64,000 nucleotides of DNA from contig OX457036.1 in the NCBI GenBank assembly GCA_949752735.1, forward strand, positions 98,065,761-98,129,760, in the 5' to 3' direction. The notes beneath the pieces were generated by a model. The model worked only from the letters and a program-made list of their open reading frames with translations. It did no database searches and was not told the origin of the DNA. The stretch is from Lumbricus terrestris. Lineage: Eukaryota; Annelida; Clitellata; Crassiclitellata; Lumbricidae. A program made the translations under genes and the position numbers. Below, piece after piece: positions 33,401 through 44,375 of the stretch (positions are counted from its first letter, which is position 1; every line of letters starts with the position of its first letter).

Positions 33401-36400
33401 GGTAGACAGAGAATATTTATTTATATTTATATTCCGTTTTAAACATAGAACTAAGGTGTGACGATTCCTTATTTTATAGGCTACACATTGATACACACAC
33501 AGTGATATATTCAGAGGGAAACTTTCAGGAGTAAATGTCCGGAATATGTCCGAGACTCCGGATGGAATATGTCCAGGGGTGAATGTCCGTCACCCATGTG
33601 ACCAAACGTCATATAATCAACAGTCCTATTATCAACAGTCCTATGATCAACAGTCCTATGATCAAAAGTCCTACGATCAATGGTCCGCAAACAGGGATTT
33701 ACAGAGAGTAATAGGCGGAGCAGAGGGCAAGAGCGTAAATGAACAGGCAGAAAGCTATAGTAGCAATTATATTTCAGATGAAACACTATAATATTGCACC
33801 ACATGCACTAAGTCTTTTTGTGTTAATGACGTGACTGACCTTGACTTCGAAATTCGATGGAGTCTGGATCTTTGACGGATCAGCCGCATTTGTTCTGTTC
33901 AACGGGACAATGTAACAGTTCGTACCAGAGTTTTTCTGTATTTTCATCACTTCGATATCCTACATAAAGAATAAGCAGTGAATTTATTTTCTTAGTCAAT
34001 GATGAAAAAACTTTTTTACTAAAATACAAGAGGGGTCGATAAAAAGATTCTTGTTCAAATTGGAACTGGATTGATGAAATATTATTCTTATTAAATAGAA
34101 GTTGAATTGATTAAAAAAAGTAGCTGTTGCTCAAATAGAAGCCGGATTGACGAAACGTCCTCAAACCTGCAAAACACGGGCGCTAATAGCAGCCTAAAAA
34201 GCACGTCTATCCTACGAGCCTTCGGGAATCGAACTTAAATCCGCTGCTCTCCTTGTCAGTGTGTCATCCAATGCGCCACCGAGGTTGGCCAGCTTGACCC
34301 CTTTAGCATATTTGCTACACAAGCAAACTTTGACCAAAATTTCTTTTCGTCATCAGAACTTGCGCCATTTATCGAATGATAATCAAATCAGTCATCGCTC
34401 TAAATAAGCTAATGAATAAGCTAATAAATAAGCTAATGAATAAGCTAATAAATAAGCTAATGAATAAGCTAATAAATAAACTAATGAATAAGCTAATAAA
34501 TAAGCTAATGAATAAGCTAATAAATAAGCTAATGAATAAGCTAATAAATAAGCTAATGAATAAGCTAATAAATAAGCTAATGAATAAGCTAATAAATAAG
34601 CTAATGAATAAGCTAATAAATAAGCTAATGAATAAGCTAATAAATAAGCTAATGAATAAGCTAATAAATAAGCTAATGAATAAGCTAATAAATAAGCTAA
34701 TGAATAAGCTAATAAATAAGCTAATGAATAAGCTAATAAATAAGCTAATGAATAAGCTAATAAATAAGCTAATGAATAAGCTAATAAATAAGCTAATGAA
34801 TAAGCTAATAAATAAGCTAATAAATAAGCTAATAAATAAGCTAATAAATAAGCTAATAAATAAGCTAATAAATAAGCTAATAAATAAGCTAATAAATAAG
34901 CTAATAAATAAGCAGCTTTCTCCAATTATCTTAAAATATAATTAAGTGCTTTTGCGAGATAGGTTACCACATGACTTAAGTGAAGTTTAGATACATAGAG
35001 ATGACCGCATGATTAAACCGTCGAAACGGCACCACTTCGAATACCACAACGGTGATGATGACGAGTTAAATATAATAATTAAGTTAAAACGTATCCTACC
35101 CGATTGAAATCGTCAATGACCCACGTTTCATAGTTCGCATTCTGCACGTGGTACTGATTGACGTTTTCGTTCTGATCAGCTGTCATGTCCACCTTTGTAT
35201 CTTTGTCATATTGCATAGTGTGCTGCAAGATACATGTATGCACCGTATGTGTCTTAAGCTGTACTACAGTCGACACAACGTATCCTGTAGATTGTTACAT
35301 TAAGTCTATTCAGCGTAAAAAATCACTCGTCTTGAAATAATGCATTTCAGGAAGAAATTCGATCAAATTAAATTAGAAGTTGATTTGCCTGAGTGCTGAC
35401 CTGTCTCCTTCCATATGTCAGCAGCAATTTTCTCAATCTTATTTCTCCGAATTCACGTCTTCACCGCTTCTCCAAAGAGGCGAAGACTAGTCTCTTGTCA
35501 AAATCGATCAATAATCTATCTTCGACTATTTCCCTGTTTAATTGCTCAAGTTCGTTTCACTGACCTTTTGTGGGCGCTAAGAAATTCTCCAAGATTTACA
35601 TAACCTTAGGCTACATTACAAGTTACAACCCTGGCTCACTTGAAAGTACCAAGCAACATAAAACCCTTTCTGTAGTCGACTTCTGACGGTGGTCAATACT
35701 TAGGTACTGGCATCACTGGCATTGGTTCCTCTCAGCTTCCCACATAAATTGAGCCAGCAACTGTCGATACAGTTTAGATCTGTTGGGTAGCTACGTTATA
35801 TAAATGGTCATATGCGTACATAGTAAACGTGTGACAAACACAAACACAAAGATAGAGTTCAGTCCTTCTTTTTTTCTTGTGGGAGCGAACACAGCTAATC
35901 GTAGCCTATGCATACATATCTATATCTATAAGGAAGGATATGACTATGTATGTGTGTATGTATATTTGTCCAGAATGCACGCTCACAGTTTTTGAGCTTT
36001 TCACTCCAAACCTTCACTACTGCGTAGGTCTCGGCACGAGACGCAAAGGCGAGGGGTTGGTGATTCTCTACCACCATGGGGGCCAGGGTGGGGAGCGAAA
36101 CCCCCAAATTTTTTTCAAAAAAACGCAGCTATTGATTTGAATTTTTTTTCCTAGATAGAGGTCCATCAGAACCCCCCGGATTAGTGGTTGGCAAATCTCC
36201 ACCACCGGGGGGGGCCAGGGTGCGGGGGGTCAAAAACACTGATTTTCGCTAACAATTTTCATTCGCTTGGCACGTATAAAAGCCGTCAGTTTCGCCGTTT
36301 TAGAGGTGTCTAAAGTGGAGTGGGGGGGTGGGATGGAGGTGAGGGGTGGAGGTGGAGGTGGTGGGGTGGCGTAGGGGTCGAGGGGTGGGGTTGAGGATGG

Positions 36401-37461
36401 TGGGGGTTGGGGTGGGGTGGAGTGAGGGAGTGGGGTTGAGGTGGGGTGGAGGGGTGGGGGTGGGGTGGAGGGGGATGGAGTGGGAGGTAGGGTGGGGTGA
36501 AGTGGGGTGGTGGGGTGGGGGGGGTGTGGAGGGGGTGGGGTGGGGGTGGGCGGGGTGGAAATTTTCGTCAAACCCAAATTTCTCCGGTGGCGTACTGGTA
36601 TAGAGGTCGCAGTGTGGTGCGGTGTTGTGTGGTGGGGTTGTGGCCGGAGCGGATCGAATCCTAAATTTCCCGGGCAACGCCGGGTACCCCAGCTAGTAGC
36701 CTATATGTATGCATATACATAGATATATATAGAGCAGTGCTAATAATTAATGCATGTTAATCTGTCCTATTAAGTTCATGACCTTCCCTTTCCTCCCCCC
36801 ACATCCTCTACGTTCATTAAATTTCAAGGTTTTCCTCTGTCTCCCCCCCGACTCTGCACACCACTTGCATAATCGGAAACTAAAAAGCAAGCAAAGTTGA
36901 CTATCCGCCATAAGTTTCCGATCTGGTCTTAGCCCTCTCACCGTCTTACTAATAATGGTTAGGGGTTGGTTCAAAGGCTTCACATTGAGCTCTGATATCA
37001 TATATTCTGCAAATAATAGTTATAGAAATATGAGTGCATGCAATCGGTGCAAAAGGTGTGTCTTATCAGCATTCAAAGCACTTTCTATCTTAATACATAC
37101 ATTATTGCCATTATGATTTCGGTAATGCGACCTAATCGCTGAAGCGCGACTTCTAGCCACACCCTATACGTTGCAACATATGCATGAGTGAACATGTAAT
37201 CGCTTTACGCGTGCTTTGTATTCACCGGTTAAAATCGCGGCATGTAGTAAAAAATTGATGATCGGACGTACAAAGGCATGAGTTTATAGAAATCTTGAAC
37301 AATCAGTCAAAAAGAGGGACAGAGAATGACAGAGAATGACAGAGACAGAGCAACAGACAGACAGATAATGACAGAGAAAGAGACAGAAACAGAGTCAGAA
37401 AGACATAGACAGAGACAAGACAAGACAAGACGGAGACGGAGAGACCTATGGGGGATTGGAA

Positions 37462-37518
<57 letters not shown>

Positions 37519-37547
37519 GGCAGACAGGCAGAGAGACAGAGAGAGAC

Positions 37548-37578
<31 letters not shown>

Positions 37579-37675
37579 CAGAGACAGAGACAGAGAGAGA
37601 CAGAGAGACAGAGAGACAGAGAGACAGAGAGACAGAGAGAGACAGAGAGAGAGAGACAGAGAGACAGAGAGAGAC

Positions 37676-37748
<73 letters not shown>

Positions 37749-40002
37749 GAGAGTAAAGGGTTGTTCGAATCAAAATAAAATGAAAACCTTGATGATATCT
37801 TTCTGCGCTTGAGTGAACATGTACATTCCAACCAAGATGGCCGTCAGAATGATAGCAACCGAAAGAATAGCAGAGACGGCGATGATCACGATCTTCTTCG
37901 TGTTGCGTGGCTTAGGAACATCTGCCGCCATCTGTCCAACAACACAGACTTTACTTATTTAATTGTATAATTTTCTGTGTTTGGCAATCAATGGGCGGAG
38001 TTCAACAGGGGCTAGAGGGGCTAAGTCCCCCCCAAGAAGACCCAGAGTAAATTTTTTGACACTGTAAATGGTATCGGTGTTCTGGCTTAGCCCCCACGTG
38101 AAACTTACGAATGACTAAAAAAGGTCATCAACTCTTTCGGCCGGGAAATGCATAGTTTTCATGTTTTCACGAGATTTGAACTTGACGACTAAAAAAAGGT
38201 CATCAACTTTTTTGGCCGACACGAAGACAAATATTGTCGGCGCCGCTCGTTCTCGACCAAGTTTTTTAGTCCCCTCCCACTAAACGAAAACCAAACTCCG
38301 CCCATGTGGCAATCGATATAAAATACGAAATAAAAAATTAGCGAAATTAAGTGAATGAATAAATGGTTGAGATTTGCTTCTGAACTACTGGTGACGCAAC
38401 AAGAGCGCGCACGACAAAAGCGCGCAGACAAAAGCGCGTAGACAAATGCGTGCAGACAAATGCGTGCCGACAAATGCGTGCAGACGAAAGCGCGCAGCAA
38501 TTTGACAGTGGTAGAAACATTAAATTAAACTCAAAATAAGCTATATTAATAAAGTCTGTAGGGCATGAAAAAACATAATAGAGTATTTTAAAATTGAAAA
38601 CCGCAGTGAAAATTCATGAAGTTCATCAAGTACTATATCAGCCAAACTTTAGGAAGACACAGAAAGACGTAAAAGAACACAATATTTAACCTAAAAATAC
38701 ACTAGAATTTTAAAACACAAAAACACATAGATAGCCTATAGAGGCCAATAGAATATAATATATTCAAAAAAGTCTCAACAAAGTGTCGTGTAATTCATGA
38801 AGTTGGTGAAATGTTACAATCCATACCCCGGCAAACTAAGCGAGTGAAAGTATAAGACCAGTTCATATTAGAGATTTTTCCGGGTAGTTGCGCGCTTTTG
38901 TCTTCCGCTGTTTTGCTACGGCGCCTGAACTACCAGCAGATTGTGAGAATACAAATGTACATTCTGCGAGAACGAATGTTCATTGTAGAGGTGTAGAGTC
39001 TTTGAAGTCATTCTTTTAAAATTTGAATTTTACTTGACAACAATAGGTATAAAATTATGACTCTCCTGGATTTTTATGAATGTCAGTTTTAAGCAGCTGT
39101 GTAGCCTAGGCTATTATGACAGCGACTAGACGAGACTGCAGCGTATAATTGTCAGCCTATTCAATAGTGGCGTTTCATGCAAATATTCTATGGCAGATTG
39201 TGTGAGCGTAGAAAATTGTTATTATTTTGTAGCCTACTACTAGTCATCATGCGTTTGTCAGGTGGAAGTACATCATTCAACAGACCACGAATGTCAAAAT
39301 CTATGACACAGGACTCAATGTCTTTAAATCCGATTTTAATTAGATAAGAAAGAGATCGGAGGAACAGCATTTAGAAGGCGATATAAGGAGTTTGTGGGGG
39401 TCAATCGATGATGCTTAGAGAAAGTTTTGTGAAGGCATGAGATCGAACGCAGGTAAAACACATCAAATGCCATTTTGTTGTTGAAAAAGTATTTTTATTG
39501 TTATTTTTCTCAGGAAAATTCCGATTTCTTGATTTTTCGACATGTTTCTTTTCGCTTTTTAATTTTTGTGTAACCTTATTCGTTTAGTTATGGCTTGCAA
39601 TTATTTCTCTTAATTTTATATCCGAGTTTCAGCCTTTCAAGAATTCAGCTACATGTAATATACATAACTATTTATCCGTTTTAGCATCATTCTTTGAGAC
39701 AAAAATTACACAGTACAAAAATTAAGGGTTTTAATGGTTGTCGGACAACGGGGACAACGTCAGATAAAAATCAAGACAGACTTATTAGGAAATGCAGGCT
39801 AAGCTTGCTACGCATTAATTTAATTAGCTGTTCTATAACTGAAGTTGATCGTATCACAAAATTGATGAGACACAGAATTAAATAGATGCAGATTTCATAA
39901 GAAGCCGTGCTTGAATGTAGGCTATGATACCTGAGTGATCACCACAGGAGTCTCTGAAGCAATGTTCTTCTTGGTGTCGATCATTCTCAAGAGTCTTGGC
40001 AT
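30310..40002 (-). CDS. BRICHOS-domain peptide precursor, gene B
   Basis: Six coding exons (40002-39931, 37931-37788, 35222-35100, 33959-33840, 33314-33182, 30437-30310) join into 239 aa with the same intron phases as gene A. Residues about 38-63 form the membrane helix. The BRICHOS domain runs from about 98 to 197, with D109/D110, C128 and C183. The processing site is RQQR (204-207), a minimal R-x-x-R furin motif rather than the RQRR of gene A. The 32-residue C-terminal peptide has cysteines at 215, 223, 232 and 237, spaced C-x7-C-x8-C-x4-C. It is hydrophobic and close to neutral, with one Arg, one His and one Asp. By hand, about 153 of 173 residues encoded by exons 2-5 match gene A, yet the peptide matches at little beyond its cysteines. 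Introns carry a LINE, a TA element and satellites. Confidence 0.88.
30885..31705 (-). pseudogene. CR1/L2-like LINE fragment, 5'-truncated
   Basis: Very close to the 3' half of the element at 61.65-63.2 kb, including the SASE ending, the ATATAGCGCC 3' UTR and the ATTCATT tail at 30885-30899. Two extra bases near 31482 (GCGTATAGTTG against GCGTAGTTG) break the frame. It starts abruptly at about 31700 and lies in intron 5 of gene B. The matching intron of gene A lacks it. Confidence 0.88.
31751..32942. mobile_element. TA-flanked transposon with transposase scrap
   Basis: 1192 bp with imperfect inverted ends (GGGGATACCGGGGTCGAAAG against GGGGAGACCGGGAACGAATG) and TA flanks (31749-31750, 32943-32944). 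GGGG..GATGTAACA-like words recur inside in both orientations, as in the other TA family. It sits in intron 5 of gene B. Confidence 0.78.
32414..32539 (+). pseudogene. Transposase C-terminal PHD-like zinc motif
   Basis: A short frame reads CTLCAGFGRGGEWWFRC, then CGYWEHKAC and ends at TGA. The C-x2-C...W-x-x-C-x2-C-x2-W-x-H-x2-C pattern occurs at the C-terminus of many pogo/CENP-B-like DDE transposases. No DDE part is left. Confidence 0.6.
33182..33314 (-). CDS. Gene B exon 5
   Basis: 44 codons plus one base, RETCKGISVYWMYPKCGY at its end. The acceptor reads TTTTGCAGCAG, a tandem NAGNAG site. The first AG keeps the length of gene A; the second would drop one Gln. Donor TATG|GTAAGA. Confidence 0.88.
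33530..33695. repeat. Short minisatellite arrays
   Basis: ATGTCC-containing units at about 33535-33590, then about six 15-bp units of the ATGATCAACAGTCCT type at 33608-33685. In intron 4 of gene B. Confidence 0.75.
33840..33959 (-). CDS. Gene B exon 4
   Basis: 40 codons with GTNCYIVPLNRTNAADPSK. Donor AAG|GTCAGT as in gene A; acceptor ATGTAG. Confidence 0.9.
34035..34165. repeat. Remnant of the GGATTGATGAAA satellite
   Basis: Three or four units of AAATAGAAG(T/C)(T/C)G(A/G)ATTGA type in intron 3 of gene B, related to the arrays at 25, 28 and 59-61 kb. Confidence 0.6.
34402..34913. repeat. 12-bp satellite with 24-bp higher-order period
   Basis: About 43 units of AATAAGCTAAT(G/A). From 34402 to about 34811 G and A alternate at the last base, giving a 24-bp unit. 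After that only the A version is repeated. Reading frames on both strands are artefacts. In intron 3 of gene B. Confidence 0.97.
35100..35222 (-). CDS. Gene B exon 3
   Basis: 41 codons ending in NYETWVIDDFNR. Acceptor CTTGCAG and donor CGG|GTAGGA. Confidence 0.9.
36040..36690. repeat. Dispersed repeat with G-rich core
   Basis: CACCA(C)CGGGGG/CATGGGGG-GCCAGGGTG occurs twice (about 36070 and 36200). 36308-36570 is almost pure G/T/A on plus, with GGGTGGGGTGG runs. The end is CCCGGGCAACGCCGGGTACC. Long proline-rich minus frames are artefacts. Confidence 0.7.
36691..37315. other. Intron 2 of gene B, unique part
   Basis: No recognisable element or exon. Confidence 0.4.
37316..37750. repeat. Polypurine GA/CAGA tract
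   Basis: Over 400 bp of GAGA, CAGAGA and CAGACA units, with a pure (GA)n end at 37690-37745, just inside intron 2 of gene B. Confidence 0.97.
37788..37931 (-). CDS. Gene B exon 2 (membrane anchor)
   Basis: 48 codons, MAADVPKPRNTKK then the hydrophobic helix and QAQKDIIK. The donor AAG|GTTTTC is weaker than consensus. A 430-bp GA/CAGA tract begins 38 bp into the intron. Confidence 0.9.
37990..38306. mobile_element. MITE with 8-bp duplication
   Basis: 317 bp. Ends ATGGGCGGAGTT / AACTCCGCCCAT, with TGGCAATC on both sides (37982-37989, 38307-38314). GACTAAAAAA(A)GGTCATCAAC occurs twice inside. It lies about 58 bp upstream of exon 2 in intron 1 of gene B. Confidence 0.8.
38395..38500. repeat. 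15-bp minisatellite
   Basis: About seven units of GACAAA(A/T)GCG(C/T)G(C/T)A type. Confidence 0.85.
38501..39930. other. Intron 1 of gene B
   Basis: AT-rich, non-coding. 39240-39420 aligns with 15625-15815 in intron 1 of gene A (CATGCGTTTGTCAG(A/G)TGGAA, then CATTCAACAGAC). Confidence 0.55.
39931..40002 (-). CDS. Gene B exon 1
   Basis: 24 codons, MPRLLRM...PVVITQ. Donor CAG|GTATCA. One codon longer than in gene A. The upstream ATG of gene A is ATA here, which fixes the start. Confidence 0.8.
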
Positions 40003-42369
40003 TGTATTTATCAACCAATGGATGCAAATGCAAACTTCTCCACAACGGATGATGAGCCGAACACAGGTCGAGGAGTTGTGTATCTACGAAAGAATGACGA
40101 TCTCACGACTGATAGGCTGCATATATATACACCAAACCTGTTTTCGTGTTCCATTCATGAATAAGCCTACACTAGAGGCCTATAGACGAACGTTTGGGCT
40201 CAACAGTTGCCTTCATGCGGTGACTGAATGCTTTTTTGTCGCCTAACCAGCTGCATCGAAATGCTATTGGCGACTAGCCTAGTACTGGTAACTCACGATC
40301 ATAGGCGTAGGGGAGATTTCAGCAATGGGTTGCCAACATTTAACTTCTGCCAGGGAAATGATCAATCCGGAATATTGACGTCGTGCACTTAATTATAGGT
40401 CTTTGTCTCTCTGCAAAAGTTGAGTTTCTGCTCTTGCGCACACACCCGAAGAATGGGCAGAGGAGTAAATAGGCTACTCTGGGGCCCGGCTACTTCTAGG
40501 ACCCATGCAGAGTGGGTAATTTTAGGCCTATAGACAAGCTTTATGGTGTAGACTATGGCTGTGTGCCCTTCAAAGTATAGAATTCCTGACACTTAACTAC
40601 AATCAGTTTGAACTTCAAATGAGCAACTGAATAAATCAATGATCGTTTATAGTACTATATTGTATTTAATCATTTATAAAGCGCCTTTACAGGGTGAGCC
40701 GAACTTTGGCACCGTCTGAATACTGTGAATTTTTTCCCCCAAACGTCGCGAATTGGGGCGATTTTTCGGACAAATTTCGGCTCGTGAATTTGCTCCAATT
40801 TTCGCTATCATTTGCAAAATGCTGCCGTGATTACAGAACTTTTCCGCGAATTTCTGTCACCCCTATCCATGATGGTCGTGAGCAAGTACGTGTATATCTA
40901 ACTCGATTCGGGCAAATTGGAACTGTAAAATAATTATGTTGTGATAATGAGCGTTGAAGTTCAAGCATAGTTTGTTAATATTTTCCGGGGTCCACTTGCC
41001 CGAAAAACAGATTCGCCCGAAATTTGGGGGCATTTGCTCAACCCCTCCCCTCTGTACCTCTGCCTCCTACGCCTGCATGTATGCTCACGATCGTACATGT
41101 AGCAGTGGTTCTATGTGGGACTTTCGTTCGCTCATAAATCCATTCTGTCAGGATCTCATCAGAGAAATAATAGATAAGTCGCAGATTTTCAGGAGAGAAA
41201 ATAGTGAGTTACGAAAGAGAGTCGAAAGGACTTCGTTGGGGCAAATACCAACCAGTAGCAAATTAACAAGAGGTGTAGGCTAATAGCCGATATCAATTCA
41301 GGACCCGTTTCTTTGCAATTTATCAAATTGAAGCAGGTGCTATGGACGTATGAGACTGCTGTGATAGTAGGCCTACCACGTTCCAACTGGGGCGCTGTAA
41401 CTAAATTTCTCTAACAGTTAGACATGATTTTATCGCCTTTTGCACAGTTACCCCTTAACGTATTGATTCTGTGAAGAGTGAGAGTTGCGGAATGAAGCGA
41501 GTTACTGTTCTTAAACTTTATGGCATTCTTCCATAGTTCTTTCAAAAGCTGCTCATGACCATTATTGAGTGCATGGACAAAAGTTCCTTCACTTACAATC
41601 GAAGAAGCGACGTTGTTTTAGAACGCGTCAAGTTTGCAGGGCTTTTTTAACGTGCAGTTGTACACAAAATGTGCAGTTCTAAATGTATTTGTGCAGTTGT
41701 AGAAGCACTTCTGCACAGTTAAAACTATCAAAAAACGTCATTGTCCTCCGATTGGAAGTAATTTACCATGGAGGATGGGAAACGAAGGAAAAGGTTGTGC
41801 AGTTCTGAAAATTCCTTTAAAACGGCCCAGCAAGTTTCTTTCTTTCGTGGTCACAAATATTTCTGCATTCAGACTTTTAAAGTCGAGTATGTTCATATAT
41901 GTATATTGTGCATGCTTGACTCAAGGTGTTTGACTAATAGGTGAACTTCACAAGAGGGTTGCAATAATATGTTGCGAATGTGATGAAGACACCAAATTTG
42001 CCTGGTCTCGCTCGGCTGACGCCAAAACATAATATGGCGAAACCGAGGGCATTCAGTTATTCTGACGCAGATCATAGGCGGTGACTGCCAGGATGCATGA
42101 CAACGTTAGACAGATCGTGAGTGATATATAGACCTCCGCCTATTCTTCAAGGACACTATTTCTTTGTTGTATAGGTCTTTTGAAAATGCTGTTCATACTC
42201 TGCGCGCTGCGTCAATGTCCATGTATCGTGGTTTGACGTCTATAATGAAAAGCAGAAACTAACCTGGATAAGCCACTGCCTACTAGGCAGCGAAATTACT
42301 CGCTATTTTTTCGGCCTACGTAATTCGTTTTAATCGTCTGATTGCTTTGCAATATTGAAGCGCTGGTAG
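40003..42369. other. Upstream flank of gene B
   Basis: 40190-40310 matches the block upstream of gene A. 40640-40690 holds a short LINE 3' UTR word (TTTATAAAGCGCC). 41637-41835 is a shorter relative of the GTGCAGTT element at 14243. 41860-42050 matches 24540-24830. No gene is seen. Confidence 0.5.
40122..40129 (-). promoter_or_regulatory. TATA-like box of gene B
   Basis: TATATATA about 120 bp upstream of the ATG, at the place corresponding to TATATAA of gene A. Confidence 0.5.
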
Positions 42370-42610
42370 CCTGAACTGCAAGCAAGTTGCGAATAGCAGC
42401 AGTTAGTCGTTCACTCACACTTTTCAAATACCTCAGGACAGTCTTACCCCGACTCGTCTCATCTTCAAAGTTCTACTATCCAATTCGAGATCTAAGCAGC
42501 ACCCACCTTAGCAGCTACTCTGCTGCCACTGATCCTTTGGTAAGCGGACTATGACCTCCTTCTGATCTCTCTACTGGACAGCCCTTCTGACTGGACACAG
42601 CGCTGGTGAA
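42370..42610 (+). pseudogene. LINE 3' fragment
   Basis: CAGCACCCACCTTAGCAGC and CCCTTCTGACTGGACACAGC are the complements of words in the minus-strand LINE pieces at 6185 and 9521. The reading frame is lost. Confidence 0.55.
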
Positions 42611-42679
42611 TAATCTGTTGCCCTGCGCTTGCCGTTCGAGTGGCACTTTAGAAAAATTCTGGAGATTACGATCACATGC

Positions 42680-43110
42680 GAAACCTGATCAAGGCCCTTC
42701 ACCTGATCAAGGCCCTTCACCTGATAAAGACCCTTCGCTTGATCAATGCCCTTCACCTGATCAGGGCCCTTTACCTGATCAAGGCCCTTCACCTGATCAA
42801 GGCCCTTCGCTTGATCAACGCCCTTCGCTTGATCAAGGCCCTTCACCTGATCAAGGCCCATCACCTGATCAAGGCCCATCACCTGATCAGGGCCCATCAC
42901 CTGATCAGGGCCCTTCACCTGATCAGGGCCCTTCACCTGATCAAGGCCTTTCACCTGATCATGGCTCTTTACCTGATCAGGGCCTTTCACCTGATCAAGA
43001 CCTTTCACCTTATCAGGGCCCTTCACCTGATATAGGCCCTTCACCTGATCAGGGCCCTTCACCTGATCAGGGCCCTTCACCTGATCAGGGCCCTTCGCCT
43101 GATCAGGGCC
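42680..43110. repeat. 18-bp minisatellite with TGATCA
   Basis: About 24 units of GGCCCTTCACCTGATCA(A/G) with moderate variation. Most units hold the palindrome TGATCA. Long frames in three readings are artefacts. Confidence 0.96.
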
Positions 43111-43389
43111 CTTCAGCGTGCTATTGTGTGTATCAAATAAATTGTATGGCAACGTATAAAATAAATGCCTTCTCATGTGATGTCTCTAAAATGTTACTAG
43201 CATTTTATTTAAGTTGAAAGCTTAAATTCGAGCATATGATTTACAAATAACTTATCAGGTTTTTTCCATGAACTTAATTAGTTTTCCCCAAGTATTCTTA
43301 GCATCATTCAGTGTTTTCAGTGTCATGTAGGCTACACGACAGATCTGCAAAAACACTTGGGTTACACAGGGAATAAGAAACGACTAAAC

Positions 43390-43630
43390 AGTGCTTGATC
43401 AACAGCTTCAAGGACCTTCCTTGAAATTCGGTGATCTAGAGGCCACGACCTGGACTGTGGAGCTGATATTCACACTTCAAACAACCATCCAAAGACTACA
43501 ACGGTTTTTATCAGACTTGTCGGAAAGTGAACTCTTTAAAGAGCTAGGCTACACATTTCCAATGACGATGATGGCGATGAGAGTAGCGATGATAACGAGT
43601 GAAATATGCAATTGAGTTTGAACGTATCCT
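43390..43630. other. Intron DNA of BRICHOS fragment C
   Basis: Aligns in patches with intron 3 of gene A (12042-12300). Confidence 0.5.
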
Positions 43631-43632
43631 AC

Positions 43633-43759
43633 CCGATTGAAATCGTCAACGACCCACATCTCGTAATTTGCATTCTGCACGGGGTACTTATTGAAGTTTT
43701 CATTCTGATCACTGTAGTCATTTTCTCTTTTGTATCTTTGTCCACTTGCGGTGTAATTA
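43633..43759 (-). pseudogene. BRICHOS gene fragment C, exon 3 copy
   Basis: Homologous to exon 3 of genes A and B. The last part reads NENFNKYPVQNANYEMWVVDDFNR and keeps the donor CGG|GTAGGA. The first part is in another frame (QVDKDTKEKMTT), because about two bases are added near ACTACAGTGATCAG relative to gene A. With phase-0 entry the first codon after the AG would be TAA. No other coding exon of this copy is found next to it, so it is probably a dead partial duplicate. Confidence 0.78.
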
Positions 43760-43934
43760 CTGTAATACAAGAGACGTTGCTCATAATATATGACATCGAG
43801 TCTAAACCATTCGTCTTGAAATAATTTCCAAAAGAAAATTGAAAACTAAAATCATAAATTGATTTTTAGGCTGCAAAGTGCAAACGATTCTCAAATTTAA
43901 TTTCTCCGATTTAAAATTTTCTTTTATTAATATC

Positions 43935-44375
43935 AACCCACACCCTCTGTCCCAACCCACATCCTCTGTCCCAACCCACATCCTCTGTCCCAACCCACAT
44001 CCTCTGTCCCAACCCACATCCTCTGTCCCAACCCACATCCTCTGTCCCAACCCACATCCTCTGTCCCAACCCACATCCTCTGTCCCAACCCACACCCTCT
44101 GTCCCAACCCACATCATCTGTCCCAACCCACATCCTCTGTCCCAACCCACACCCTCTGTCCCAACCCACACCCTCTGTCCCAACCCACATCCTCTGTCCC
44201 AACCCACATCCTCTGTCCCAACCCACACCCTCTGTCCCAACCCACATCCTCTGTCCCAACCCACACCCTCTGTCCCAACCCACACCCTCTGTCCCAACCC
44301 ACACCCTCTGTCCCAACCCGCACCCTCTGTCCCAACCCACATCCTCTGTCCCAACCCACATCATCTGTTCTTCAC
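43935..44375. repeat. 19-bp minisatellite
   Basis: About 23 units of CCCAACCCACATCCTCTGT with C/T variants. The minus strand is G-rich. Since 19 is not a multiple of 3, each frame cycles through all three readings, giving several long artefact ORFs. Confidence 0.97.

Noticed and set aside
34376..34945. 189-aa and 177-aa repetitive frames on both strands
   Set aside because: The 12-bp satellite has a length divisible by three and few stops; no coding signal outside the array.
36230..36677. Proline-rich minus frames
   Set aside because: Product of the G-rich tract; two overlapping frames are equally open.
37303..37831. Ser/Leu and Arg/Glu/Asp repetitive frames up to 174 aa
   Set aside because: GA/CAGA tract read in different frames; the gene B exon at its side uses another frame.
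42571..43217. About 200-aa frames rich in DQGPSP and DQVKG
   Set aside because: Translations of the 18-bp minisatellite in several frames at once.
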